DNA of 64,000 nt, taken from assembly GCF_039545095.1 (NCBI RefSeq), contig NZ_BAABRS010000002.1, forward strand, positions 434,001 to 498,000, read 5' to 3'. The notes under the pieces are model-generated. The model saw nothing but the letters and a program-made list of their open reading frames with translations. It was not told where the DNA came from and did no database searches. This document shows, piece by piece, positions 8,587 through 19,618 of this stretch (positions within the stretch are counted from its first letter, which is position 1; each line of letters opens with the position of its first letter). A program made the position numbers and the translations under genes. Origin of the DNA: Fodinibius salicampi. GTDB taxonomy: Bacteria > Bacteroidota > Rhodothermia > Balneolales > Balneolaceae.

Positions 8587-11500
8587 TTATCTGTTCTGCA
8601 GAAAGGCTTCCATTTCGGCTTCATCTTTGTCGAGTCCTTTTTCTTCGGCCTCTGTAATGGATTGCTGCATTTTTTTGAAGTCTTTGGGCATAACCTTTAC
8701 AAAACGATGAATCATTTCATTCCATTTGCCCAATACTTTCCAGCCCCGGTGACTATCGGTGTATTCTGCGTGTCGGCGGATCATCTCATAGACTTGTTTA
8801 ATCTCATCCTCGTCCTGCAGGCGTTCCAGTAATACCCGGTCGGTATTGCATTTTTTATGGAACTGTTGATTGAGATCAAGGATATAGGCTATTCCACCCG
8901 ACATCCCGGCTGCGAAATTACGTCCTGTTTCACCAAGAACGACTACACGTCCTCCGGTCATATATTCACAGGCGTGATCTCCTACAGCTTCAACCACAGC
9001 ATGGACGCCACTATTACGGACACAGAAACGTTCTCCCGCTTTTCCACGGATATAAGCCTGTCCTTCAGTAGCACCGTAAAATGAGACGTTTCCGACAATA
9101 ATGTTTTCCGCCGGATCAAATCGGGCATTTTTAGACGGGTAGAGAATAAGCTTACCCCCAGAAAGACCTTTGCCAAAGTAATCATTGGCATCGCCTTCCA
9201 GTTCAAGTGTCATTCCATTTGGTATAAAGGCGCCAAAACTTTGTCCCGCCGAACCATCAAACTTAATGTGGATGGTATCTTCGGGAAGACCTTTTGCCCC
9301 GTATTTACGTGTAATTTCACTGCCCAGTATAGTACCAACAACGCGGTTGGTGTTTTTGATGGGCAAGGTGGCGCGTACACTTTTACCGTCCTTAAGGGCT
9401 GGTTGTGAAAGATCCATAAGGGTCTGGATGTCCAACGCGTTTTCCAGCCCGTGATTTTGGGTTCTTGTGCGTCGAATACCAACACTTTTATCAACATCGG
9501 GCTTATGAAGTACCGGCGATAAGTCGAGATATTTGGCTTTCCAGTGATCGGTATCCCGTTGATAAAGCTTGTCGGTACGACCAATCATCTCGTCAACTGT
9601 GCGGAAACCTAATTTTGCCATATACTCGCGCAAGTCCTGGGCCATAAACTTCATGAAATTGACCACATACTGGGGATCGCCGGTAAATTTCTTACGCAGT
9701 TCGGGATCCTGAGTGGCAATACCCACGGGACAGGTATTTAAGTGGCATACACGCATCATGATACAGCCGAGCGTAATGAGAGCACTGGTGCCAAATCCAA
9801 ATTCCTCGGCTCCCAGAAGTGCAGCTATAGCAATATCGCGTCCGGTTTTAATCTGTCCATCCGTTTCGAGTTTGACCCGGCTTCGCAGATCATTCAGAAC
9901 CAGGGTTTGATGGGTTTCTGAGATTCCCAGCTCCCAGGGCAAGCCAGCGTGTTTGATACTGGTTTGCGGAGAGGCCCCGGTACCCCCATCGTGGCCGCTT
10001 ACGAGAATAACATCAGCATGTCCTTTGGCAACCCCGGTGGCAATAGTACCTACGCCCACGGCCGCTACCAGCTTCACATTGATGTCGGCATTTTTGTTAG
10101 CATTCTTCAGGTCATGAATTAGCTGAGCAAGGTCTTCGATAGAGTAGATATCGTGATGCGGTGGTGGCGAAATAAGTCCCACTCCCGGAGTTGAAAACCG
10201 TACATCGGCAATCCATGGGTAAACCTTTTTGCCGGGAAGCTCGCCGCCTTCACCGGGCTTGGCTCCCTGTGCCATTTTAATTTGGATTTCATTGCTGTTA
10301 GTCAGGTATTCGCTGGTTACACCGAAGCGACCAGAGGCAACCTGTTTAATGGCACTGTTTTTTGAATCGCCATTGGGTTCCGGGGTAAAGCGTTCGGGAT
10401 CTTCGCCGCCTTCACCGGTATTGCTTTTTCCTCCAATGCGATTCATGGCAATGGCCAATGCTTCATGCGTTTCCTTACTAATTGATCCATAAGACATAGC
10501 ACCAGTTTTAAAGCGCTTACATATGCTCTCAACCGATTCAACTTCTTCAATAGGAATAGACTGCGATTCATCAATATCAAAGTCCAGCAAACTCCGCAGG
10601 GTGGGAGGCGGATCGAAATGATCATCTATTAAACTGGCATACTCTTTATAGAGTTCATAGTCTCCATTTTTGGTAGCTAATTGAAGCGTATGGACCGTTT
10701 CTGGATTATATGCGTGATATTCACTGTCTTTTCGCCATTTATAGGCCCCGCCCTCATCGAGTACCTGTCCATTTGTGCGATATTTAGGATAGGCCTGCTG
10801 GTGGCGAAGCTTGGCCTCTTCGGCAATCGTATCCAAACCGATACCTTCAATACGAGAGTCGGTCCAGGTGAAGTACTTGTCGATCAGTTCTTTATTCAGG
10901 CCAAGCGCTTCGAAAATTTGGGCGCCTCGGTACGATTTAATCGTTGAGATACCCATTTTCGACATCACTTTTACAATACCTTTAAGAACGGCTTTGTTAT
11001 ATCCTTTTTGTGCCCGCTTGAAAGAAAGATCAAGGTGACCCTGTTCAATAAGGTCATGGATACTTTCGTAAGCCATATATGGGTTTACCGCCTCTACGCC
11101 ATATCCGAGCAGCGTACAGAAATGGTGTGTTTCCCGGGGCTCACCCGACTCCAGTACTAACCCAACGTCCGTTCTGTTTCCTGAACGAATGAGATGATGA
11201 TGCAGTCCTGCTACAGCCAGCAGCGCCGGAATAGGAGCTTTCTGGCGATTAAAGTTTCGATCAGAAAGAATCAGGATGTTAACTCCTTCTTCAATAGCGG
11301 CATCGGCCGCGGCAAAAAGTTCATCCAGTGCTTTTTCCAGGCCATCACCTCCTTTATCGACATCAAAAAGGATGGGAAGCGTTTTGCTTTTGAATCCTTC
11401 CAGATCAATATCCTTGAGCTGGGTAATTTCCTCATTCTTAAGTATGGGGGACTTTAAACGTATCTGCCGGCAGTTTTCCGGAGAAACATCCAAAATATTC

Positions 11501-13143
11501 CCCTGCGATCCTAAAATAGTTTCGGTAGAAGTAATGAGCTCTTCCCGTATGGGATCTATCGGTGGATTGGTAACCTGTGCAAAAAGTTGTTTAAAGTAAT
11601 TATAAAGCAGCTGCGGTTCATTGGAGAGTACGGCAATAGGGGCATCATTTCCCATAGCGCCGACCGGTTGCAGCATGTCTTCGGCCATCGGACCTACATT
11701 CACATTAAGGTCTTCATAAGTATAGCCAAATACTTTTTGTCGTTGGATAATCTCATCATGCTCAGGGGGTGACTTCTTTTCTTCCTCGAAAGGAATATCA
11801 TGGAAGTCAACCATATTTTCATCCAACCACTCTCGGTAGGGGTGCTCACGGGCAATTTCATGTTTGATTTCTTCGTCACTTTTTATGCGCCCTTCCTCTG
11901 TATCAATGAGGAGCATGCGACCCGGCTGCAGGCGATCTTTGTATACCACATCTTCTGGTGGAATATCAAGCACGCCTACCTCCGAAGAAAGGACAACCAT
12001 GTCATCGCTGGTCACATAGTACCGGGAAGGACGGAGTCCGTTCCGATCCAGCGTAGCTCCCACAATTTTTCCATCTGTAAATGCGATAGAAGCAGGGCCA
12101 TCCCATGGTTCCATCAGGCAGCTGTGGTATTCATAAAAAGCTTTCATCTCGTCGTCCATGCTTTCATGTTTTTCCCAGGGCTCGGGAATCATCATCATCA
12201 TAGCATGAGGTAGAGAACGTCCGCTTAGTAAAAGGAATTCCAGGCAATTATCAAATTTTGCCGAGTCACTTCCATCCTCCTGGATAATAGGCGTAATCTC
12301 ATCCAGGTCTTCATCAAAAAGATCGGTTGAGAGCTGAGCTTCGCGAGCGTGCATCCAGTTTTGATTCCCCCTCAGCGTGTTAATCTCACCATTATGGATA
12401 AGATAGCGGAAGGGATGCGCCAGTTTCCAGTTGGGGAATGTATTGGTACTGAAACGAGAGTGTACCAGTGCGAGTGCCGACTCCATACGGGGGTCGGATA
12501 AATCAGGATAAAAAGCTTTCAGCTGAGTAGACGTCAGCATCCCTTTATAGATAAGGGTGCGTGAAGAAAGGCTCGGAACATATACGAAATCCTTTTGATT
12601 AAGATCACTTTCTTCAATTCGCTTGGATATTTTACGACGAATGACATACAGCTTTCGCTCAAAATTAAGTTGGGTTTCGATATCCGGGTTTCGGCCGATA
12701 AACAACTGACGGACCGATGGTTCAGAATCTTTAGCAGATTGTCCCAGGTAAAAGTTATCAGTGGGGACCTTACGCCATCCGAGTACTTCCTGTCCTTCTT
12801 TACGGACAATATCTTCAATTACTTCTTCGCAGGCCAGGCGGTCTTCTCGTTCTTGTGGCAGGAAGATCATGCCTACCCCATATTGGCCGCGGCCCGGCAG
12901 GTCAATACCCAATCCCCTGCAGGATTCGGTCAGAAATTTGTGTGGTATTTGTATTAGAATTCCGGCACCGTCTCCGGTATTGCTTTCACTTCCGGTAGCA
13001 CCACGGTGGTCAAGATTGTGAAGCACGGTAAGTGCTTGGTTTATAATCTTGTGCGATTCTTTACCCTTGAAATTTACTACAAATCCTATGCCGCATGCGT
13101 CATGTTCGTGGCGGGATTGATATAAACCCTGATCTTGAAACAT
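8587..13143 (-). CDS. gltB: Glutamate synthase large (alpha) subunit
   Basis: The 1518-residue protein is full length for the bacterial NADPH-type enzyme. It begins with a short propeptide followed by ACGIGFV, so Cys17 is the likely nucleophile of the type II glutamine amidotransferase domain after processing. The central and FMN domains follow, including [12 protein letters not shown] and [10 protein letters not shown]. The 3Fe-4S motif is [16 protein letters not shown]. The C-terminal part is the Gly-rich beta-helix GXGXG domain (about 1250-1500). With gltD it forms the main ammonia-assimilation enzyme at low ammonium. The 64-bp gap to the upstream thrA-like gene shows no clear terminator, so read-through from the met operon is possible. 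Confidence 0.97.
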   Translation of the reverse strand: MFQDQGLYQSRHEHDACGIGFVVNFKGKESHKIINQALTVLHNLDHRGATGSESNTGDGAGILIQIPHKFLTESCRGLGIDLPGRGQYGVGMIFLPQEREDRLACEEVIEDIVRKEGQEVLGWRKVPTDNFYLGQSAKDSEPSVRQLFIGRNPDIETQLNFERKLYVIRRKISKRIEESDLNQKDFVYVPSLSSRTLIYKGMLTSTQLKAFYPDLSDPRMESALALVHSRFSTNTFPNWKLAHPFRYLIHNGEINTLRGNQNWMHAREAQLSTDLFDEDLDEITPIIQEDGSDSAKFDNCLEFLLLSGRSLPHAMMMMIPEPWEKHESMDDEMKAFYEYHSCLMEPWDGPASIAFTDGKIVGATLDRNGLRPSRYYVTSDDMVVLSSEVGVLDIPPEDVVYKDRLQPGRMLLIDTEEGRIKSDEEIKHEIAREHPYREWLDENMVDFHDIPFEEEKKSPPEHDEIIQRQKVFGYTYEDLNVNVGPMAEDMLQPVGAMGNDAPIAVLSNEPQLLYNYFKQLFAQVTNPPIDPIREELITSTETILGSQGNILDVSPENCRQIRLKSPILKNEEITQLKDIDLEGFKSKTLPILFDVDKGGDGLEKALDELFAAADAAIEEGVNILILSDRNFNRQKAPIPALLAVAGLHHHLIRSGNRTDVGLVLESGEPRETHHFCTLLGYGVEAVNPYMAYESIHDLIEQGHLDLSFKRAQKGYNKAVLKGIVKVMSKMGISTIKSYRGAQIFEALGLNKELIDKYFTWTDSRIEGIGLDTIAEEAKLRHQQAYPKYRTNGQVLDEGGAYKWRKDSEYHAYNPETVHTLQLATKNGDYELYKEYASLIDDHFDPPPTLRSLLDFDIDESQSIPIEEVESVESICKRFKTGAMSYGSISKETHEALAIAMNRIGGKSNTGEGGEDPERFTPEPNGDSKNSAIKQVASGRFGVTSEYLTNSNEIQIKMAQGAKPGEGGELPGKKVYPWIADVRFSTPGVGLISPPPHHDIYSIEDLAQLIHDLKNANKNADINVKLVAAVGVGTIATGVAKGHADVILVSGHDGGTGASPQTSIKHAGLPWELGISETHQTLVLNDLRSRVKLETDGQIKTGRDIAIAALLGAEEFGFGTSALITLGCIMMRVCHLNTCPVGIATQDPELRKKFTGDPQYVVNFMKFMAQDLREYMAKLGFRTVDEMIGRTDKLYQRDTDHWKAKYLDLSPVLHKPDVDKSVGIRRTRTQNHGLENALDIQTLMDLSQPALKDGKSVRATLPIKNTNRVVGTILGSEITRKYGAKGLPEDTIHIKFDGSAGQSFGAFIPNGMTLELEGDANDYFGKGLSGGKLILYPSKNARFDPAENIIVGNVSFYGATEGQAYIRGKAGERFCVRNSGVHAVVEAVGDHACEYMTGGRVVVLGETGRNFAAGMSGGIAYILDLNQQFHKKCNTDRVLLERLQDEDEIKQVYEMIRRHAEYTDSHRGWKVLGKWNEMIHRFVKVMPKDFKKMQQSITEAEEKGLDKDEAEMEAFLQNR

Positions 13144-13207
13144 GTTATGTCTAATTTAGTTTGTTTTGATGGAGGTGAAATGATTGATTGCTAAAAAATA
13201 ATAACCC

Positions 13208-15616
13208 TTAAGTCAGCGATTTTGCTGTTTTGACAATATCACTAAGAACGCCCGCAGCCGTCACTTCCTTACCTGCTCCGGGACCTTGGATAATTAAAGG
13301 TGTTTTGTTATAAAAATCAGAAATAATTTGAATTAGATTATCAGTGCCTCGAAGTTGCCCGATAGGGGAATCTACCGGTACTTTTTGAACACCTATTTTG
13401 ATAGTACCATTAGTTAACAGGGCAGTATGGCGGAGTGTCTTATTTTCTTCTTGTGCTTCTTGCATCCGCTGTTCCCAGTAATGATCATATTCTGCTAATC
13501 GGTTTAGAAATGTTTCTCTGTCAACATCCGCAAGCTCGTCAGGTATAAGTGATTCAACCTGTAATTCATTGCGTTCAATCTTATATCCAAGGGTTCGGGC
13601 CAGTGTCAGAAATTTTCTGGCTACATCTTCCCCGGATAGGTCGTCACGCGGATCAGGTTCTGCATATCCGAGTTCGCGTGCCTTGACGGTAGCTTTACTA
13701 AACGGTACGCCCTCTTCCAGTTGATTAAAAAGATAAGTCATGGTACCTGATGCAACTCCCGATATTTCCTGAATCTGATCACCGCTATCCAGCAACTTTT
13801 CAATAGTAGAAATAACGGGGAGGCCAGCTCCGACAGTCGTTTCATATCGGAAATAGGCATTATTTTTCTTTGCCTCGGCTTGTAACTTATCGAAAAATGA
13901 TTGTTCAAAAGTATTGGCCAGTTTGCTGGGAGTCACAACATGTATGCCGTGTGTAAAAAGTTTAGGATATAATCTTGCTACTTCTTCGCTTCCGGTAGCA
14001 TCTACAAAAATCAGGTTGTGGCGGAATGGCTGGATAAGTTTATCCAATAAAATATTCCAGTCGGTTTCTGATGCATCCGACCAGTCCAGGTCAGAATTAA
14101 TATTCAGACCCCGGTCATCCCAAAGGGCATATCGGCTGTTGCAGCTTCCCAGTAAGCGGAACTGGTGCTTGTCGGTATCCATTGTCTGGAGCTTGTTAAG
14201 TAGTGTTTGTCCAACAGCTCCGGTACCGGCAATAAAGAGATCAATCGTTGTTCGATGATGCTGCAGGTAATCATTTAACAAGCGGGCGGCGCGACGAGCT
14301 TCATCTTCTTCAAACAGGAAAGAAATAAAACGTTCATCTCTATTTCTGTTAATATGAAGCGGTCGTAGATTGTTAGAAGCTAAAAGGTTCCAAATTCGTT
14401 CGGTTAGCTGTTCATCCTGGAAGTGATTACTGAATTTTTTGACCTTATAAATATCTTTCTTCGGCTCTAGCGTTATGTCTTGCTTTTCTGCCCATTTTTG
14501 GAGCCGGTCTTTATGTTTTTCATACAGCGATTGTCGCAGTAAAAAACGGGCCGGTTCAAATGCAGAATTTCGATTATAGGAAAGTGCTTCGGAGTCGGGT
14601 TCTTCCTGCAGCCACTGTTCCAGATTTTTCAGCAAGTTGTAGCTATACTGGTCATCGGTCTGGAGGCGAATAAAAGGTCCCGTCACGGTAATTGTTTTAA
14701 AAGAACCATTAGATTTGTGCGTAGCATTAATACGAGTTCCCGGATGAGACGGATTATAACTGTTTTTAACAAGAATTGAGGTATCCTTGTCATTTAAAGG
14801 GCGAATGGTTTTGGGATGGATCACCTTGGCCCCATGAGCTGATAATTCACCAATATCAGTAAAACTGAGTTCTTCAATAGGTTCGGCAGTAGGGACCCAT
14901 CGTGGGTCAGCTGTCAGTACTCCATTTACATCGGTCCAGATTTCCAGTTGATCTGCATTAAGGGCATCAGCAACAAGTCCGGCCGTATAATCAGATCCCG
15001 ACCGCCCCAATGTAGTGATACGTTGTTGCGCATCCGAACCGATAAAACCGGTGACCACCGGAATGGCATTTGATTCCTGGAGAAATTCACGCACCAGCTT
15101 ACGGGTGGAGTCGGCCTGCACGTTCGCCTGTCCAAAGGTGGAGTCTGTTTTAATAAACTGATAAGCCTCAAAAGCCTTGCCAGGGAGTCCCTTGTTAGAA
15201 AGGGTAGCGGCAAATATATTTGCGGAAGCGCGTTCGCCAATTGATAAGATACGATCTTTCCACGCCCGAAAGTCAGAAGTTTTCAACTGCACATCATCAA
15301 TCGTTTGGCGAAGTTCTTCAAAAAGATTTAGCAGTTGTTCGCGGCGGGGATCGGTGGGGTCTGCAAGCTGATCGTACAGATCCAGATGTTTCTGCTTTAA
15401 TTTATCGATTTTGCTATCGATAGTCACAGTATCTTTATCCCCTTCCGTCAATTCAATGAGCGCATCTGTGACCGTTTCGACCGCAGAGACAACTACCACA
15501 GGCATTACCGATTTGGCACGGTCGATTACAATTTGGGTGGCCTGTTCAATAAAAGCTTTGTTCTGCAGCGAGGTACCACCAAATTTCAGGATATGTTTTG
15601 AAGAGGATTTCTTCAT
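13208..15616 (-). CDS. thrA: Bifunctional aspartokinase / homoserine dehydrogenase
   Basis: This 802-residue fusion carries the first and third steps from aspartate to homoserine. The N-terminal kinase domain opens with KFGGTSL (about 11-17) and includes TTLGRSGSDYTA. A regulatory ACT-like region covers roughly 300-450. The dehydrogenase half starts with the NAD(P)-binding loop FIAGTGAVGQT near 460 and continues through SGVASGTMTY, YAEPDPRDDLSGEDVARK and the C-terminal GPGAGKEVTAAGVLSD. It is the last gene of the SAM-controlled operon and its start overlaps the metX stop by 4 bp. The aspartate-semialdehyde dehydrogenase is not in the window. By context it could be called metL; thrA is used for the fusion architecture. 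Confidence 0.93.
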   Translation of the reverse strand: MKKSSSKHILKFGGTSLQNKAFIEQATQIVIDRAKSVMPVVVVSAVETVTDALIELTEGDKDTVTIDSKIDKLKQKHLDLYDQLADPTDPRREQLLNLFEELRQTIDDVQLKTSDFRAWKDRILSIGERASANIFAATLSNKGLPGKAFEAYQFIKTDSTFGQANVQADSTRKLVREFLQESNAIPVVTGFIGSDAQQRITTLGRSGSDYTAGLVADALNADQLEIWTDVNGVLTADPRWVPTAEPIEELSFTDIGELSAHGAKVIHPKTIRPLNDKDTSILVKNSYNPSHPGTRINATHKSNGSFKTITVTGPFIRLQTDDQYSYNLLKNLEQWLQEEPDSEALSYNRNSAFEPARFLLRQSLYEKHKDRLQKWAEKQDITLEPKKDIYKVKKFSNHFQDEQLTERIWNLLASNNLRPLHINRNRDERFISFLFEEDEARRAARLLNDYLQHHRTTIDLFIAGTGAVGQTLLNKLQTMDTDKHQFRLLGSCNSRYALWDDRGLNINSDLDWSDASETDWNILLDKLIQPFRHNLIFVDATGSEEVARLYPKLFTHGIHVVTPSKLANTFEQSFFDKLQAEAKKNNAYFRYETTVGAGLPVISTIEKLLDSGDQIQEISGVASGTMTYLFNQLEEGVPFSKATVKARELGYAEPDPRDDLSGEDVARKFLTLARTLGYKIERNELQVESLIPDELADVDRETFLNRLAEYDHYWEQRMQEAQEENKTLRHTALLTNGTIKIGVQKVPVDSPIGQLRGTDNLIQIISDFYNKTPLIIQGPGAGKEVTAAGVLSDIVKTAKSLT

Positions 15617-16671
15617 TGCTGAGGATAAATCGTCGATGTTGGTTTTTCAGTTAAAAAAGGTACCAGAATATTATTGAGTTGTTCAAATTCAATAAGAAAC
15701 GCATCGTGTCCGTGTTCTGATTGTATCAGCCGGTAACGGCCATTGGGTAACAAATCAGCCAGCTCCTTCTGCTCCTGTACCGGATAAAGCAAATCAGTAT
15801 CGATCCCTACAACCATAACCGGAATATCAATCTTACCCAGAACCTGTCTATATGAGGAGCGATTCCGAGCGATATCGTGTGAATCCATCGCTTCTGTAAG
15901 TCGAACGTATGAAACAGCATCAAAGCGTTCTACCAGCTTCTTGCCCTGGTAGTTCAAATATGATTCTACCTGGTATTGATCCGTTTCCGGTTGGGGTTCT
16001 CGTCCAAATTTGTTTTCATAATCGGCATCGGTTCTATAGCTGATCATTGCAATCATGCGGGCCAATCCAAGTCCTTCTTTGGGAGGATGTTCTTCCGAGT
16101 AGTAGCCTTCTTTCCAGTTGGGATCGTTGTAAATGGCTTGTCGCTGGGCATGGCTAATTCCAATTGCCCAGGGGCTGTGAGCTTTTCCCATGCCGATGAG
16201 AACAGCTGATTGCGGTCTGTCATCCATAATGGCCCATTCCAAGGCCTGCATTCCGCCCATTGAACCACCGATTACCATCTCTATACCGGTAATTTGAAGT
16301 TCATCCATTAATCTTTGCTGCAGTCGAACCATGTCGCGTATCGTAATTGTCGGGAAGTCCGCCCGATATGGTTCGCTCGTTTCCGGGTTGATACTGGTAG
16401 GACCGCTGCTACCGTAACAGCTGCCCAATACATTGGGACAAATAATAAAATGTTGTTGGGGATCAAGTGTTTTTCCTTTACCCCAAATACCTTTAAACCA
16501 TTCATCAGCTGCCGTATTACCGGTTAACGCATGGCATACAAGTATAACATTGTCACGGGTTTTATTAAGCTCACCCCAGGTCTGGTAAGCCACTTCCGGT
16601 TTGGAAATAGCTGAACCCGATTCGGTAACAAAAGGTTCTTTAAACTTATATTGCTGTATGCCTTTACTCAT
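15613..16671 (-). CDS. metX: Homoserine O-acetyltransferase
   Basis: MetX acetylates homoserine with acetyl-CoA, committing it to methionine. The 352-residue alpha/beta-hydrolase shows VCHALTGN near residue 45, the nucleophile elbow GGSMGG (Ser137), the acid in DTDLLYP (Asp293) and the catalytic His in GHDAF (His322). The oxyanion-associated GSCYGSSGPTS is also present. Acetyl versus succinyl preference cannot be proved by reading, but the downstream use of an O-acetylhomoserine sulfhydrylase fits acetyl. It overlaps the next gene by 4 bp and lies 53 bp after the OsmC-like gene. Confidence 0.95.
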   Translation of the reverse strand: MSKGIQQYKFKEPFVTESGSAISKPEVAYQTWGELNKTRDNVILVCHALTGNTAADEWFKGIWGKGKTLDPQQHFIICPNVLGSCYGSSGPTSINPETSEPYRADFPTITIRDMVRLQQRLMDELQITGIEMVIGGSMGGMQALEWAIMDDRPQSAVLIGMGKAHSPWAIGISHAQRQAIYNDPNWKEGYYSEEHPPKEGLGLARMIAMISYRTDADYENKFGREPQPETDQYQVESYLNYQGKKLVERFDAVSYVRLTEAMDSHDIARNRSSYRQVLGKIDIPVMVVGIDTDLLYPVQEQKELADLLPNGRYRLIQSEHGHDAFLIEFEQLNNILVPFLTEKPTSTIYPQQ

Positions 16672-16724
16672 AACTTTGTATCGCTGTCAGACAGATCTAA
16701 ACAGTTTAGTCAATTTAACACATT

Positions 16725-17261
16725 TTAATTAACGAAATTAATACTGCCTTGAACTGGGACGGGATTTTGTATAATGTCCAAAACCGGACAGTTTTTGAAG
16801 GAAATTTCTTTAAGCTGATTTAATTTTTCTTGATCCTTCTCATCTGTTTCAATTTCAGTCGATAATTCAACATTCTTAAAGCCTGCTCTTGCATCGTCTG
16901 ATAAATTTAGAAATCCTTGCAAATCTAAATCTCCAGTCGCTTGAACCGTAACAGACTTTACCTCTATTCCAAGTGCCAGCGCATGTGCTTTAATTACAAT
17001 TTCCTGACAGGCAGCTAATGCACCAAGAACGTATTCTACCGGACTCGCCCCCAAGTTAGTTCCGCCCAGACTTTCTGGCTCATCTGAAATAAAATGAAAA
17101 TCACGGATATTGACCTTTGATTGTAAGCCCTGTTCCAATTTTGATTCGGCTTTAAAAGTTACATCCGCATTTTTAGGGTTGCCTTTTATATCTTTGGCCA
17201 GTGTTTGTACCGCCTTGATGATATTTTTATCAAGACTGTTTTTTTCTTTAACAGTGCTCAT
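16725..17261 (-). CDS. OsmC/Ohr-family protein in the methionine operon
   Basis: The 178-residue product has the OsmC fold signature: GASPVEYVLGALAACQEI with one conserved cysteine, and KNCPVLDI with the second. OsmC/Ohr proteins are cytoplasmic thiol peroxidases. Relatives found in sulfur operons may handle persulfides or organic thiols. I chose ATG at 17261 (MSTVKEKNSLDK) rather than the in-frame start 17 codons upstream, which lies inside the gap to metY. It sits between metY and metX and shares the SAM-regulated transcript. The operon position suggests a role in protecting or handling reactive sulfur; that is inference. Confidence 0.85.
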   Translation of the reverse strand: MSTVKEKNSLDKNIIKAVQTLAKDIKGNPKNADVTFKAESKLEQGLQSKVNIRDFHFISDEPESLGGTNLGASPVEYVLGALAACQEIVIKAHALALGIEVKSVTVQATGDLDLQGFLNLSDDARAGFKNVELSTEIETDEKDQEKLNQLKEISFKNCPVLDIIQNPVPVQGSINFVN

Positions 17262-17329
17262 AAGTTGATAATAAATGTTATATATGGCCTTACAGGGATT
17301 CCTGCAAGGCACATATGATGTATTGAGTC

Positions 17330-19155
<1,826 letters not shown>

Positions 19156-19203
19156 TACCGCTTGTTATTTATGTATCAATTTCAAAAAATCATTAAATCA
19201 AAA

Positions 19204-19258
19204 AAGCCCCTTTCGAAATCTGCCGGTAGTCGTCGGGAGAAGATTTCGAAAGAGGCTT
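19204..19258 (-). terminator. SAM-riboswitch expression-platform terminator
   Basis: The arms AAGCCTCTTTCGAAATCT (minus sense, from 19258) and AGATTTCGAAAGGGGCTT (ending 19204) pair over about 18 bp with one mismatch. They are followed by a run of T on the minus strand. The hairpin lies between the aptamer and the first gene, as expected for transcription attenuation. Confidence 0.85.
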
Positions 19259-19290
19259 ATGTTAATTTTACCTTTTATGGTAACCTCTCG

Positions 19291-19402
19291 CTTATCTTCC
19301 TCCGAGCTACCGGAGCAGGATGTAGCACCTAACCTTGGCGCTAACGCACCAAGCGGTTGCTAAGGCTTCTTCGGGCCTGATCCCTCAGCCTTTCTTGATA
19401 AG
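19291..19402 (-). ncRNA. SAM-I (S-box) riboswitch aptamer
   Basis: On the minus strand the element opens with CTTATCAAGAAAGGCTGAGG and continues with GGCCCGAAGAAGCC and GCAACC. It then has GGTGCTACATCC and closes with GGAAGATAAG, which pairs with the opening CTTATC as helix P1. These are the invariant pieces of the S-box/SAM-I riboswitch, including the kink-turn and the SAM core. It precedes the five-gene methionine operon and a terminator hairpin. By the known class mechanism, high SAM should favour termination and shut down homocysteine synthesis. Confidence 0.95.
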
Positions 19403-19416
19403 ATCATTCACTAAAT

Positions 19417-19452
19417 CAAAAAAGCCCTTCGGGATTTTCCGAAGGGCTTTTT
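19417..19452 (-). terminator. Rho-independent terminator between leader ORF and riboswitch
   Basis: A stem with core CCCTTCGG/CCGAAGGG, extended by AAAAAG/CTTTTT pairs, ends in TTTTTT on the minus strand. The symmetric A/T flanks could let it work in both directions. It lies upstream of the SAM aptamer, downstream of the 26-codon leader ORF and 167 bp after the M1 peptidase stop. It may end the peptidase transcript or act as a first attenuator. Confidence 0.75.
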
Positions 19453-19466
19453 AAACTGTCTCAAGA

Positions 19467-19557
19467 ATGAAACAAATTAGTCCTTCGGATGTGTATTAGG
19501 CATACATAGCCGTATAATGCACATCCAGCAGGCAATATGTTTAATAATTTGTTTCAT
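19467..19557 (-). repeat. Long nested inverted repeat (leader hairpin)
   Basis: Outer arms ATGAAACAAATTA (minus sense, from 19557) and TAATTTGTTTCAT (ending 19467) are perfect 13-bp complements. Inner arms GGATGTGCATTA (from 19526) and TAATACACATCC (ending 19487) pair with one mismatch, extended by GGC/GCC. The stem encloses the whole small ORF, so its start codon is inside the outer helix. Confidence 0.8.
19477..19557 (-). CDS. Possible 26-residue Cys/Met-containing leader peptide
   Basis: The frame runs from ATG at 19557 to TAA at 19477. The peptide starts MKQIIKH and holds cysteines at 10, 13 and 18, methionines at 1, 12 and 19, and Trp at 11, in a hydrophobic middle (ACWMCIIRLCMP). It lies just downstream of a good promoter and upstream of a terminator and the SAM riboswitch. 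Cys and Met codons clustered in a short ORF before sulfur genes resemble amino-acid attenuator leaders. No clear Shine-Dalgarno is seen, which is common in this lineage. Whether it is translated is unknown. Confidence 0.45.
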   Translation of the reverse strand: MKQIIKHIACWMCIIRLCMPNTHPKD

Positions 19558-19578
19558 AGGTCGTTTTTAATTTCAAGC

Positions 19579-19610
19579 CTAACATAACTTATTTTCGTAA
19601 ATCTTACAAA
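19579..19610 (-). promoter_or_regulatory. Probable met-operon promoter (Bacteroidota-type)
   Basis: The minus strand has TTTG (19610-19607), a 20-nt spacer and TATGTTAG (19586-19579), one base off the TAnnTTTG consensus. It lies immediately after the M1 peptidase stop and would start transcription near 19570, so the leader ORF, terminator and riboswitch are all in the 5' UTR. Confidence 0.6.
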
Positions 19611-19618
19611 TGTAAAGA

